Below are positions 7,126-16,783 of a stretch of 64,000 nt of DNA, in pieces. The stretch covers positions 248,001 to 312,000 of the forward strand of contig CAWCPQ010000005.1 in assembly GCA_963797535.1 (NCBI GenBank), in the 5' to 3' direction. The position numbers and the translations under genes are program-made. The notes beneath the pieces were generated by a model that did not search any database, was not told where the DNA came from, and was given only the letters and a program-made list of their open reading frames with translations. Positions within the stretch are counted from its first letter, which is position 1, and every line of letters starts with the position of its first letter. The stretch comes from JAWWOL01 sp963797535. GTDB taxonomy: Bacteria > Actinomycetota > Actinomycetes > JAWWOL01.

Positions 7126-9810
7126 ATGTACGTGCGAGGACGCAGAGCGGTCCGGATCACCAGTGCCGTTGCGGTGGCCGCGTTCGCGGCTACGACGGGG
7201 GTCGGAACGGCGGCGACGTCGCAGGGGTACACGCCCGGCGCTGCCAAAGTCTTGGCGAGGCCCTGGCTGAACCCCGAGCTGTCCCCGACAGCCCGGGCCC
7301 GGCTGGTGTTCAACCAGATGACCCTCGCCGAGAAGGTCGACCTGATGACAGGCAACCAGGGCGAGGCCCCGTACGCGTACTACAACGCTCCCATCGTGAG
7401 GCTGGGGATTCCGGCCCTGAAGATGGCGGACGCGAGCGCTGGTATCGCGCCGCGCGGTTGGTCCCTGGTCAACACCGGGGAGAACGCGACAGCGATGCCG
7501 TCGATGCAGGCCCTGGCAGCGACGTGGTCGCTTCCGGTGGTGCGGCAGTATGCGGCGGTCGTCGCCGCCGAGACCCGTGAGACCGGGCAGAACGTGCTGC
7601 TCGGCCCTGACGCCGACATCCAGCGACTGCCCTGGTGGGGCCGGATCAACGAGACCGAGAGCGAGGACCCGATCCTCAACGCCGACATCACCAGCGCGTA
7701 CACGAAGGTTGTGCAGGCGCACAAGGTCATCGCGGACCTCAAGCACTACGCCGCGTACAACCAGGAGACCAACCGCGGCAGCGGGCAGAACGACATCCTC
7801 GACCAGCGGACACTGCGTGAGGTCTACACCCTGGCCTTCGAGGCCGTGGTCAAGCAGGCCAACGTCGGCTCGGTGATGTGCTCCTTCAACAAGATCAACG
7901 GCGCCTACTCCTGCGAGAACGCCTTGACGTTGCGCAATGTCCTGAAGGGGAGGATCGGATTCACCGGCTTCGTCATCACCGACTTCGGTGCGATCCACAA
8001 CACCTTGAAGGCACTTTCAGGCGGCACCGACATGGAGACCGGCACCACGACGATCTACGACGGGGCTCTCCTGGCAGCGCTGCAGAACCACACCGCATCT
8101 CTGGCACAGGCCAACGCCTCGGTGATGCGGATCCTCACCACGATGTTCCGCATTGGCGTGTTCGACACCTCCTACACACCGTCGCCGATTCCGGTCAACG
8201 CCCACAACGCGACCGCCCTCACGACCGAGGAGCAGGCGATCACCTTGCTCAAGAACCGAGGCAAGATCCTGCCGCTGACCCGTGCGCCCAAGTCGATCGC
8301 CCTGATCGGCGCCGATGCGAACATTCTCGCCTCACCCAGCGGTGCACCCTGGGTCAGCCCGACGAAGACATCCAGCGTCCTCGACGGCATAACCGGCGGA
8401 GCGCCGGCGGGCACCTCGGTCCACTGGGTCTCCGGCGGGGACCCGGTCAACGCCGCGAACATGCTGGAACGGGCCGACATGACCGCCGTTCCCTCGTCCG
8501 TGCTCTCGCCCACCAACGGCGTCGGCCGGGGCCTGCAGACCTTCTTCTGGCACAACCCCACCTTCCAAGGCCCCCCGGCGGTGTCGCGGATCGAGAAGCA
8601 GGTCACCTACGACGTCGGGTTCCTGAGCACCTTCGGCTCCTGGGCCGGGCAGACCTCGCAAGTGCCAGTCCCACCGGTCAACGGGCCGGCGGAGCAGCAG
8701 TCCGTCGTGTACGACGGCGGGATCACGGCCCCGACCACCGGTGCCTACACGTTCAACCTGACCGGTTTCGGTGATGCGACGATGACGCTCGACGGTCAGC
8801 CGTTCATCACCATGTCGGGCGCGGACGGGACGCTGGCAAGCGCCACGTCGGCGACGGTGAACCTGGTGGCGGGCGTCAGGCACACGGTGCACATCACCTT
8901 CCAGGCCGACCACCCGTTCGACTCGCTCGAACCCGGAACCCTGCTGCTGCAGTGGAAGACTCCAGCGCGTGCGGTGTCGCCGGCGATCAGGGCAGCGGTT
9001 ACCGCCGCCGCGCACTCCAACGTCGCCATCGTCTACGCACGGACCTACGAAGGTGAGCAGCGCGACCGGGTGGCCCTGAAACTGCCACAGAGCCAGAACC
9101 AGCTCATCGCGGCGGTACGGGCGGCCAACCCCCGGACCATCGTCGTACTGGCCAACTCCGGACCGGTCACCATGCCGTGGCTGTCCTCCGTTCCCGGCGT
9201 CGTCGAGACCTACTTCGGCGGCCAGGCGACCGGCGCTGCGCTAGCGGCTGTGCTGTGGGGCAAGGTCAACCCGACCGGCAAGCTGCCCACGTCCTACCCG
9301 AGGAGCGAGACGGCGACCCCACCAGGGATCACAAGCCCGTGGGCCGGGTCGACCAACCTCAACGTGGTCTACAGCGAACGGCTCAACGTCGGGTACAAGG
9401 GCTACCAGAAGGCGCGAATCACCCCCCTGTTCCCGTTCGGCTTCGGGCTCTCGTACACGAAGTACGCCTACTCGAAGATCGCCGTTGCTCACGCGAGCGG
9501 GGGAAAGGTGCAGGTGAAATTCAATCTCAAGAACACCGGATCGGTGCGTGGGTCGGAGGTGGCCCAGGTCTACCTCGGACTGCCAACAAGCACCGGTGAG
9601 CCCCGCCGCCTGGTCGGCTTCACCCGGGTCACCTTGACGCCGGGGCAGACCAAGCGAGCGACGGTCACGATCAACCCGGCAGACGGGACGCACCCGCTCG
9701 GCTGGTTCGACGTCGTCAGCAACAGCTGGAAGACCGCCCCTGGCACGTATCGGGTCTACGTGGGTGCATCCTCCGCCGACCTCCGGCTCCACTCATCGTT
9801 CGCGCGGTAG
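7126..9810 (+). CDS. Secreted GH3 beta-glycosidase with PA14 insertion
   Basis: The product is 894 residues with an Arg-rich Sec/Tat-like signal peptide (to about residue 33). A GH3 N-terminal barrel carries the nucleophile Asp286 in VITDFGAIHN and the substrate-binding DLKHYAAYNQET segment. The GH3 C-terminal domain (EEQAITLLKNRGKILPL) is interrupted around residues 510-640 by a PA14-like carbohydrate-binding insert (VVYDGGITAPTTGAYTFNLT). It resumes at VAIVYARTYEGEQRDR, and the protein ends with a fibronectin-III-like domain. The family removes terminal beta-linked glucose or xylose. ATG 7126 follows AAGGAG with a 5-nt spacer. ROK regulators lie on both sides. Confidence 0.9.
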   Translation: MYVRGRRAVRITSAVAVAAFAATTGVGTAATSQGYTPGAAKVLARPWLNPELSPTARARLVFNQMTLAEKVDLMTGNQGEAPYAYYNAPIVRLGIPALKMADASAGIAPRGWSLVNTGENATAMPSMQALAATWSLPVVRQYAAVVAAETRETGQNVLLGPDADIQRLPWWGRINETESEDPILNADITSAYTKVVQAHKVIADLKHYAAYNQETNRGSGQNDILDQRTLREVYTLAFEAVVKQANVGSVMCSFNKINGAYSCENALTLRNVLKGRIGFTGFVITDFGAIHNTLKALSGGTDMETGTTTIYDGALLAALQNHTASLAQANASVMRILTTMFRIGVFDTSYTPSPIPVNAHNATALTTEEQAITLLKNRGKILPLTRAPKSIALIGADANILASPSGAPWVSPTKTSSVLDGITGGAPAGTSVHWVSGGDPVNAANMLERADMTAVPSSVLSPTNGVGRGLQTFFWHNPTFQGPPAVSRIEKQVTYDVGFLSTFGSWAGQTSQVPVPPVNGPAEQQSVVYDGGITAPTTGAYTFNLTGFGDATMTLDGQPFITMSGADGTLASATSATVNLVAGVRHTVHITFQADHPFDSLEPGTLLLQWKTPARAVSPAIRAAVTAAAHSNVAIVYARTYEGEQRDRVALKLPQSQNQLIAAVRAANPRTIVVLANSGPVTMPWLSSVPGVVETYFGGQATGAALAAVLWGKVNPTGKLPTSYPRSETATPPGITSPWAGSTNLNVVYSERLNVGYKGYQKARITPLFPFGFGLSYTKYAYSKIAVAHASGGKVQVKFNLKNTGSVRGSEVAQVYLGLPTSTGEPRRLVGFTRVTLTPGQTKRATVTINPADGTHPLGWFDVVSNSWKTAPGTYRVYVGASSADLRLHSSFAR

Positions 9811-9833
9811 GCCGACCGACGAGTGCGGCGACG

Positions 9834-11078
9834 GTGGGCGGGGCAGTCAACGCGGCTGCCCCACCCACCGTCGCCGGTCCAACCCTGAGAACAGCGACAA
9901 CCAGTCGCAGTCTCCGGGTGACGAACACCGCCCGGGTTCTCACCGACATCTACCGCAGTGGCACCACGACCAGGCGGGAGCTGGTGACCGACGGCGACCT
10001 GAGCAGCGCCTCGATCACCAACATCGTCGGTGACCTCATCGGTCGAGGTCTCGTGATGGAGGTCGGAGATCGACCGTCCGCGGGCGGACGGCCGCACAAG
10101 GTGCTGCAGATCAACCCGACTGCCGGCTACGTCGTCGGCGCGGCAGTCGGCGAGCTGGTAGTTCTTGTGGAGATCTTCGACCTCAACCTTCACGTGCTCG
10201 CCTCGAGCTCGATCGCCGTGACCTCACCGGGCCTTGACCCGCACGTCGCTGCCGAGCACGTTCTTCGCGGTCTGCACTCCGTCGTCGCCGACGCCGAGGT
10301 GGATCTCAACGCTGTCGTGGGCTTGGGGGTCTCCGTGCCGGGCGCCGTTGAACCCGGCGATGCCGGAACCGTTCATGCCCAGACAATCGGCTGGGATGCT
10401 GTGCCATTCGGCGCGATGCTGGCGCAGGGCACGCCGCTGCCCGTCATCGTCGACAACGGCGCCAAAACGATGGGACGGGCCGAACACTGGCTGGGGGCCG
10501 CCCAAGACGTCGACCACGCGGTCGTGGTCCTGCTCGGCACCGGCGTGGGGACCAGCATCCTTGTCGACGGGGAGGTCTATCACGGCCGGTCGGGAAGCGC
10601 TGGGGAGTGGGGGCACACCACCGTGGTTGTGGACGGCAAGTCCTGTCGCTGCGGATCGCGTGGTTGCCTCGAGGCCTATGTCGGTGCACGTGCACTAGTC
10701 GAGCGGTACGACCGGTTGCGCCGACGACCACACGGCGAGCCGGTGGCTCCCGTTGCCACCCGGCTTGCTGCCCTCGCCGCCGATGACAGTCGTGCCGCCA
10801 CACAAGTTTTCGCAGAGACAGCCAATATCCTCGGCGCCGCTTTCGGCGACCTGATCAACCTGTTCGCTCCACAACGCATCGTCCTCGGGGGCTGGGCAGG
10901 GCAGCTTATGGGCGAACGGTTGCTCCCCGCCGTACGTGAGGTCGCCTCCCGCCACGCCTTGGCTCTGTTGTTCGCTCAAGTGTCGATAGTCCCGGCTGAG
11001 CTTGGCCCCGACGCTGTTGCCGTCGGCGCCGCGACGCTCCCCATCAGCCGATTTCTCAACCAGGGCGGTCGGGCCTAG
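9834..11078 (+). CDS. ROK-family transcriptional regulator
   Basis: This 414-residue protein has an N-terminal helix-turn-helix (ARVLTDIYRSGTTTRRELV, LSSASITNIVGDLIGRGLV) and a ROK domain with NGAKTMGRAEHWLG, VVVLLGTGVGTSILVDG and the complete zinc motif CRCGSRGCLEAY. It lacks the kinase phosphate loop. It begins 23 bp after the GH3 stop codon and is probably co-transcribed with it, giving a sugar-sensing feedback regulator. The GTG at 9834 is the longest start; a GTG at 9918 would begin just before the helix-turn-helix, so the start is uncertain. Confidence 0.85.
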   Translation: MGGAVNAAAPPTVAGPTLRTATTSRSLRVTNTARVLTDIYRSGTTTRRELVTDGDLSSASITNIVGDLIGRGLVMEVGDRPSAGGRPHKVLQINPTAGYVVGAAVGELVVLVEIFDLNLHVLASSSIAVTSPGLDPHVAAEHVLRGLHSVVADAEVDLNAVVGLGVSVPGAVEPGDAGTVHAQTIGWDAVPFGAMLAQGTPLPVIVDNGAKTMGRAEHWLGAAQDVDHAVVVLLGTGVGTSILVDGEVYHGRSGSAGEWGHTTVVVDGKSCRCGSRGCLEAYVGARALVERYDRLRRRPHGEPVAPVATRLAALAADDSRAATQVFAETANILGAAFGDLINLFAPQRIVLGGWAGQLMGERLLPAVREVASRHALALLFAQVSIVPAELGPDAVAVGAATLPISRFLNQGGRA

Positions 11079-11234
11079 GCCCACGGCGCCCCGCCGCGAG
11101 TGCCAGCCGCTACAGGTAATGCCAGTACCTGCCACTCCCGGACCGGGCCGCCTACCGTGGTGGTGGTACGGCGATCTGGCCCGGAAGTAGCGGGAGCGAG
11201 CACCTCGATCCCCATGACAACAAGGAGTACGAAC

Positions 11235-11642
11235 ATGGAACGCCGGCCCTTCTCCAGCACGGTCAAGACCCCCGCTGCGAACTTCACCGGTGACGTCTTC
11301 CTGAACCCCATCTTCAACGGAGACGGCACATCACGACTGGTCGTCGCCCTGGTCCGGTTCACTCCGGGGGCGCGGACGAACTGGCATTCCCACGCCAACG
11401 GGCAGCTGCTGCAGTGCACCGACGGCGTCGGCCTGGTCGTGACCCGCGACGGCAACACCGTTCGCCTGCGCGCCGGTGACACGGTGTGGACGCCGGCCGG
11501 ACAGGAGCACTGGCACGGCGGAACCGCCGCCAACATGATGTGCCACTACGCCATTCTCGAGGAGACCGCCGCCGGCGACGCCACCACCTGGCTCGAACCG
11601 GTGACCGACGCCGAGTACGCCGCGGCCAACGCCGCCGCCTGA
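11235..11642 (+). CDS. Cupin-domain protein
   Basis: This small (135-residue) single-cupin protein has motif 1 NWHSHANGQLLQCTDGVG, with a Gln where the metal-binding Glu usually is, and motif 2 GDTVWTPAGQEHWHGG. AAGGAG at 11222-11227 supports ATG 11235. It lies 18 bp upstream of a carboxymuconolactone-decarboxylase-type gene. The two families are often paired or fused, so the product probably acts with it on a small organic acid or in redox detoxification. The exact substrate is unknown. Confidence 0.85.
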   Translation: MERRPFSSTVKTPAANFTGDVFLNPIFNGDGTSRLVVALVRFTPGARTNWHSHANGQLLQCTDGVGLVVTRDGNTVRLRAGDTVWTPAGQEHWHGGTAANMMCHYAILEETAAGDATTWLEPVTDAEYAAANAAA

Positions 11643-11660
11643 CGCAGGGAGGAACATCCC

Positions 11661-12434
11661 ATGGCTATCAGCGAGGCGGCCCGCCGCAACCACGACCAGC
11701 TCTTCCCCGAGCAGAGCTCGTCTCTTGCCCGGACCGACCCCGAGCTGGTCGATCAATTCAACAACTTCGCGTTCGGCGAGGTGATCGCCGACAGCGACCT
11801 CGACCTCAGCACCCGGCTGATGGTGCAGCTGGCTGCTCTCATTGCCTGTCAGGCGCTCAGCGAGTTTCGCGTCATGGCCGCCGCTGCGCTGAAGGTCGGC
11901 CTGACCCCGGTGGAGCTGAAGGAGATCGTCTACCAGGCCGTCCCGTACGTGGGGATGGGGAAGGTGTACGACTTCCTCCACGCTGTCAACGAGCTACTGG
12001 CCGGACTCGGGGTTGAGCTGCCCTTGGCCGGCCAGGCCACCACCACACCGGAGACCCGGCTCGAGCGCGGATTGGCCGTGCAGAAGCAGATCGTGGGCAG
12101 CGACCGGGTCGACACCATGTACCAAGCCGCGCCCGCGGACGAGCAGCATCTCCAGCGCTACCTGTCCGCCAACTGCTTCGGCGACTACCTGACCCGTTCC
12201 GGGATCGACGTCGCAACTCGCGAGCTGATCACGTTCGCCATGCTCAGCTCGCTCGGCGGCTGCGACCCGCAGGTCAAGGGTCACGTCGCCGCCAACCTCA
12301 ACGTCGGCAACGACCGCGCCCAGCTGCTGAGCGTGCTCACCGTGCTCATCCCGTTCATCGGCTATCCCCGCACCCTCAACGCCCTGCGCGCCCTTGACGA
12401 GGTCGCCCCCGCAGCTGCCACGTCCGTCAACTGA
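11661..12434 (+). CDS. Carboxymuconolactone decarboxylase family protein (two tandem domains)
   Basis: At 257 residues it holds two CMD/AhpD-like repeats: the first with LAALIACQALSEFRVMAAAALKVG, the second with TFAMLSSLGGCDPQVKGHVAANLNVG. Each repeat has one Cys in the helix where AhpD proteins carry CxxC, so peroxidase activity of the AhpD type is doubtful. A GGGAGG ribosome site precedes ATG 11661. It forms a two-gene operon with the cupin gene, ended by the hairpin at 12528. Confidence 0.85.
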   Translation: MAISEAARRNHDQLFPEQSSSLARTDPELVDQFNNFAFGEVIADSDLDLSTRLMVQLAALIACQALSEFRVMAAAALKVGLTPVELKEIVYQAVPYVGMGKVYDFLHAVNELLAGLGVELPLAGQATTTPETRLERGLAVQKQIVGSDRVDTMYQAAPADEQHLQRYLSANCFGDYLTRSGIDVATRELITFAMLSSLGGCDPQVKGHVAANLNVGNDRAQLLSVLTVLIPFIGYPRTLNALRALDEVAPAAATSVN

Positions 12435-12527
12435 GGAGATCTCCATACGCGGCACGATCATTCACTGCACCCGCGACATCCGCGTAGAGGAATCGCATCT
12501 CGGTCGTTGCTACTGGCGGAGGCAAAA

Positions 12528-12563
12528 GGAGATGGCCCCGGCGTCGTTGCCGGGGCCATCTCC
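12528..12563. terminator. Strong bidirectional terminator hairpin
   Basis: GGAGATGGCCCCGG (12528-12541) pairs perfectly with CCGGGGCCATCTCC (12550-12563) across an 8-nt loop. It lies between the convergent CMD gene and the large GH3 gene and can end both transcripts. Confidence 0.85.
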
Positions 12564-12599
12564 TGTCGCCGATCAATTTCGGTGTGCTTGACGCAATTC

Positions 12600-15500
12600 C
12601 TATCCGGCAGCCTTGACCACGCCGGTGCTGGCCGAGGTCGCGGATGCCGTGGTGTAGTGCAGCTTCGACTCCGTCACCGTCACGGAAAGACGCTTGCCCT
12701 TGTCTGCCGCCGCGAGGGTGTAGTGCGACGACCGCGCACCGGCGATCGCCTTGCCCGACCGCTTCCACTGGTACGTGAGGTGCGCACCGGCGGTGTGGTG
12801 GGCGATGACGACGAGCAGCTTGCTGCCGACGACAGCCTTGCCCGTCACGACCGGCTTGCTCAGGGTCAGCTTGCCGGCGACGACCACGCTGTGGACGGCG
12901 CTGACGTTGCCAGCCTTGTCCGTGGCGCGGTACCGGACGGTCACCGGCGCCTTGGGAACGACCACAGCGTGGCTGTAGCTGTGCCATGCACCCGAGCCGA
13001 TCGCGTACTGCACTGAGCCGACCCCGGACAACTTGTCGCTGGCCTTCAGTGCCAGGGTGGCGTTCTTGTTCGAGCTGACGGACACCGAGGGAGCCACCGT
13101 GTCGATCTTGACGGTGAGCTCCTTGAGCTTGGAGTACTCGCCGGCCTCGTTGACCGCGAGGGCTCGAATCTCGTGAACGCCGTTGCCACTGACGGTGACC
13201 GGACCGGTGTAGTTGCCGAGCACGCCGGAGTCAACGTCGATGTAAGCCGTGGCATCAGCGGCAGTGGTGACGGTCACCTTCACCGGTCCGCGGTACCAAC
13301 CGCTCGCATTCGGCGAGGTCGTCGCCTTCAGCGTGACGGCCGGGCCGTTGCCGGTCTGGTGCTTGACGACCGGACCCAGGGTGCCGGTCATCCACGTCAC
13401 CAGGTCGAGCTTGCTGTCGTACGGCACCGTCTTGACGCCCGAGACGCCGTTGATGGACGCCAGCTGAGCGAACTGGGCCGACTGCATGGCCGTGTTCAGC
13501 ACCCGTCCCGCACTGCGCTGGAGGTCTCCCAGGCGCATCGCATACGTGGTCGGGTAGTCGCCCTTCACGGTGACCGTGTACGAGACGACGGGCGTGGTGT
13601 CGTCACCCGGCGTCTGGTGCACCACATCCGTCACGCTGATCCCAGCCTTCTGAGCTGCGCTCAGTGCCGTCCCCGTCACGAACGACTCAACCGCCTGGTA
13701 GGCAGCGTCAACGGTTCCGTACGGAGCGATCGGCGCGATCGTCTGCCCGAAGTTCGAGTCGTAGGTCGCGGTCGTGGACAACGGCGTCTGCGACAGGTCG
13801 GTGCTCGCATCCACCGTGGTGCTGATGCTGGTGCCTCCGGTGGCCGACGGCGTCAGGTTGCCGAAGTTCCAGTTGTAGGAGGGCGGGAACGGGAACGACG
13901 GCGGGAACACCGTCTTCACGTACGCCGGCAGCCCGTCGAGATCGACGGTCGGCACCAGCTTCTTCGTCGCGGCCGCGATCTCTGTCGGGTTGCCACCCGG
14001 CTCGATCAGGTCGTTGCCCGAGTACATCGTCGCGACCGGGTTGTGCGAGCCGCCCCAGTCGGTCATGACCATGCCCTTGTAGTCCCACTCACCGCGGAGC
14101 AGGTCGGTGAGCAGGTCGTAGTTCGAGGCGGACCAGGTCCCGTTGACCTTGTTGTACGAGCTCATCACAGCCATCGGCTGCGCCGTCTCGACCGCGATCT
14201 GGAACCCGCGCAGGTAGATCTCACGCGATGCCCGCTCGTCGATGGTCTCGTCGACCGCGTTGCGGTTCGCCTCCTGGTTGTTGGCGACGAAGTGCTTGAT
14301 CGTCACGCCCTCACCGGGAACGGACTGCACGCCGGCAGTGGTCGCTGCTCCGGTCAGCCCGGAGACCAGCGGGTCCTCCGAGTAGTACTCGAAGTTTCGG
14401 CCGTTGAGCGGGTCCCGGTGGATGTTCATGCCGGGCGCGAGCCACAGGCTGACGCCGTACTCCTGCATCTCCTCGCCGATCGCCTTGCCGACCTGCTGGA
14501 TGAGGTCACGGTCCCAGGTCTGTGCGAGCAGGGTGCCGATCGGCCACGCCGTCGCCCACTGGTAGGACTTCGGAGTGGTGTTGAGCTGCTGATTGATGCG
14601 CAGCCCGGCCGGTCCGTCGGAGAGGACCATCTGCGGGATGCCGAGGCTCTCGTACTTGCCGGTGGTGTAACCGGCCGCGCCGGTCGCCGACAGGGTGGAA
14701 GCGCCCAGGCTGGCACCCTCGACGATGTTCGACAGCTGGCTGACATTGAGGCCGGCCACGAACTGGTTCATCGAGATGGTGCCGTTGTAGACGTCGTACA
14801 GCGTGTTGGCCGGGTTGGTCTGGACGTTGGCGACCGTCTCACCCGTCTTCGGCGCGTACGGAGCGCCGCTGCCCTCCCAGTTGGACTGGTCGGGGTCGAC
14901 GTAGGCCGTGGTCGAGGAGATCTTCGCGCCGTCGATGGCGTAGTAGGGCGACGTGTTGTCGACCCCGACGGTCTGCTCGTACTGCGAGGCGTTGTGGACC
15001 GTGGTGAACCCGGTCGTGCTCAGGGTGACCCTTGGCGCCGCAGCGATCTCGGCGGCCTCGCCGGCGTAACCGTAGAAGTTGGCCGGGGTGCTGGTCAGCG
15101 GGCTGCTCGGCGTCGCGTCGTTCAGCTCGTTGTTGAGCTGCTCGGTGGTGAGGTTCTCCCCGAGGCTCAGCTTGGCTGCGACGTGGGTGTTGCGCGAGGA
15201 GTCGCCGACGCGTACCAGGTAGTCGCCGTGCTGCATCACGTAGGAGGCCGTGGCGTCGTTGTAGGAGGCCATGTCCGTCGTGTTGTACGTGACCGTGACG
15301 ACCTGAGAGTCACCAGGGGCGAGGGTGCCGGTCTTCGCAAAGCCGGCCAGCTGCTGGTACGGCTTGTCCAAGCCACCGGTCGGCGCCGAGAAGTAGACCT
15401 CTACGACGTCCTTGCCGCTGTACTTGGCGCCGACGTTGGTGACCCGGACCTTGACCGTGACGTGGTGCATGTCCGCGGTGACCTGCTGGGTCTCGGTCTG

Positions 15501-16559
15501 GAAGTCCGTGTAGGACAAGCCGAACCCGAACGGGTAGTTGACGACGCTTGCCGGGGAGGCCGGGTTGATCGTCTTGTAGAACGAGTCGAAGTAGCGGTAG
15601 CCGACGTAGATGCCCTCGTTGTACGACTCCGCCGCGGTGTTCCCGTCGTTGTTGCCGAACGTCGCCGAGGCCGGGTAGTAGCTGTACTTCGAGGCCCAGG
15701 TGTCGGTGAGCTTGCCCGACGGGGTGACGGCGCCGTCGATCACGTCGGCGACCGCGTTGCCGGACTCCTGGCCGGCCTGGCTCATCAGCAGCATCGAGTC
15801 CAGCGGCAGCCCGCCCGCCGGGTCGGTCCCGCTCGCGTTGATCGTGTTGTAGAACGAGGTGTCGACGATGCCGCCGGTGTTGAGGACGACCACCACGTGC
15901 TTGTACGCGTGGCCGAGCGCGGCAAGGTCGGCCAGCTCGGTGTTGCTCAGCTGGTAGTCACCCGCGCCTGCGGACCGGTCAGCACCCTCACCCGACTGGC
16001 GGGACAGGACGTAGACGGCGGTGTCGGTCGGCGCGGTCGGCTGTACGGAGGTCGGCGTGAGCAGCTGCTCGACCGAGGCGAAGTCCTTGTTGCCCCCGAG
16101 GATGCCTCCTCCGGCGCCGGGCGGATATTTGGTGTCGTACGCAGACTGCATCGCGTTCCAGTAGTCCGGACTCGTGGTGATCTTGTAGCCCGCGTTCTCC
16201 AGACCGGTCCGCACGTTGATCGAGTACCGGTTGTTGACGGCTCCCGAGCCGGTGCCGCCCTTGGGAGTCCCGTACGCGCCGGGGCCGAACAACGCGACGT
16301 TGGCGTTCTTCGCGATCGGCAGGGCCGCCTCGTGATTCTCGAGCAGGACCATGCCCTGCGCGGCGGCCGAGCGGGAGAGCTGACCGTTCTGGAGCTCGAG
16401 CGAGCCAGGGTTCGGGTTGGTGGTGGCAGCGTGTCCGGCGCTCAGGCCGGACACGACCAGCGATGACGCGACGGCGAAGGTGAACACTGCCCTTGAGCCT
16501 GTGCGAGCCATGACCGATGGCGAGGCGGCAGTTCTGCCGCTGTGCATGCGAAGTGTCAC
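12600..16559 (-). CDS. Large secreted GH3 glycosidase with permuted domain order and C-terminal Ig-like domains
   Basis: The product is about 1319 residues with a signal peptide (SRAVFTFAVASSLVVSGLSAGHA). The GH3 C-terminal alpha/beta sandwich comes first (AAAQGMVLLENHEAALPI to VNYPFGFGLSYTDF), then a fibronectin-III-like domain. Only then comes the catalytic barrel (LVLSDGPAGLR-like, NFEYYSEDPLVSG, TIKHFVANNQEANR) with nucleophile Asp834 in MVMTDWGG. The last ~250 residues are Ig-like repeats (DTVAPSVSVSS, TYQWKRSGKAIAGA) that may bind wall or glycan. GTG 16559 follows AGAGAGG; the frame is open further upstream. Reversed-order GH3 enzymes are known in Ruminococcus and Butyrivibrio. Divergent ROK gene 16784 is the likely regulator. 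Confidence 0.9.
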   Translation of the reverse strand: MTLRMHSGRTAASPSVMARTGSRAVFTFAVASSLVVSGLSAGHAATTNPNPGSLELQNGQLSRSAAAQGMVLLENHEAALPIAKNANVALFGPGAYGTPKGGTGSGAVNNRYSINVRTGLENAGYKITTSPDYWNAMQSAYDTKYPPGAGGGILGGNKDFASVEQLLTPTSVQPTAPTDTAVYVLSRQSGEGADRSAGAGDYQLSNTELADLAALGHAYKHVVVVLNTGGIVDTSFYNTINASGTDPAGGLPLDSMLLMSQAGQESGNAVADVIDGAVTPSGKLTDTWASKYSYYPASATFGNNDGNTAAESYNEGIYVGYRYFDSFYKTINPASPASVVNYPFGFGLSYTDFQTETQQVTADMHHVTVKVRVTNVGAKYSGKDVVEVYFSAPTGGLDKPYQQLAGFAKTGTLAPGDSQVVTVTYNTTDMASYNDATASYVMQHGDYLVRVGDSSRNTHVAAKLSLGENLTTEQLNNELNDATPSSPLTSTPANFYGYAGEAAEIAAAPRVTLSTTGFTTVHNASQYEQTVGVDNTSPYYAIDGAKISSTTAYVDPDQSNWEGSGAPYAPKTGETVANVQTNPANTLYDVYNGTISMNQFVAGLNVSQLSNIVEGASLGASTLSATGAAGYTTGKYESLGIPQMVLSDGPAGLRINQQLNTTPKSYQWATAWPIGTLLAQTWDRDLIQQVGKAIGEEMQEYGVSLWLAPGMNIHRDPLNGRNFEYYSEDPLVSGLTGAATTAGVQSVPGEGVTIKHFVANNQEANRNAVDETIDERASREIYLRGFQIAVETAQPMAVMSSYNKVNGTWSASNYDLLTDLLRGEWDYKGMVMTDWGGSHNPVATMYSGNDLIEPGGNPTEIAAATKKLVPTVDLDGLPAYVKTVFPPSFPFPPSYNWNFGNLTPSATGGTSISTTVDASTDLSQTPLSTTATYDSNFGQTIAPIAPYGTVDAAYQAVESFVTGTALSAAQKAGISVTDVVHQTPGDDTTPVVSYTVTVKGDYPTTYAMRLGDLQRSAGRVLNTAMQSAQFAQLASINGVSGVKTVPYDSKLDLVTWMTGTLGPVVKHQTGNGPAVTLKATTSPNASGWYRGPVKVTVTTAADATAYIDVDSGVLGNYTGPVTVSGNGVHEIRALAVNEAGEYSKLKELTVKIDTVAPSVSVSSNKNATLALKASDKLSGVGSVQYAIGSGAWHSYSHAVVVPKAPVTVRYRATDKAGNVSAVHSVVVAGKLTLSKPVVTGKAVVGSKLLVVIAHHTAGAHLTYQWKRSGKAIAGARSSHYTLAAADKGKRLSVTVTESKLHYTTASATSASTGVVKAAG

Positions 16560-16635
16560 GTGGACCTCTCTGACAACTGGGTGGATGGGGCTGCGCTCGT
16601 GCGACTGGGTCCCGTACGAGCAGGCGTCTTTGGTC

Positions 16636-16644
16636 GGAAACCGT
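16636..16644. promoter_or_regulatory. Operator half GGAAACCGT (inverse copy at 16751)
   Basis: GGAAACCGT here is the exact reverse complement of ACGGTTTCC at 16751-16759. Both copies are followed by similar bases (CTAATT and GTCTTATT). The pair brackets the divergent promoters of the GH3 and ROK genes and could bind the ROK regulator as a looped pair. Confidence 0.45.
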
Positions 16645-16750
16645 CTAATTACGACTATGATTTGTGGCCCTATTGCGCCCGGCGACAGTAGGTCGGTCAC
16701 CAGAGTCGGGTCAAGTGTCAATTTTGTCACGGTTCGCTGAGACTCTTTAA

Positions 16751-16759
16751 ACGGTTTCC
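16751..16759. promoter_or_regulatory. Operator half ACGGTTTCC (inverse copy at 16636)
   Basis: This is the partner of the GGAAACCGT site at 16636-16644. It lies 25 bp upstream of the ROK regulator start, where binding could autoregulate it. Confidence 0.45.
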
Positions 16760-16783
16760 GTCTTATTGCCCGACGGCGATAGA

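Noticed and set aside
13173..16466. 1097-codon plus-strand frame opposite the large GH3 gene
   Set aside because: Arg/Val/Gly-rich shadow of a G/C-rich coding strand; no motif, and the opposite strand is clearly coding.
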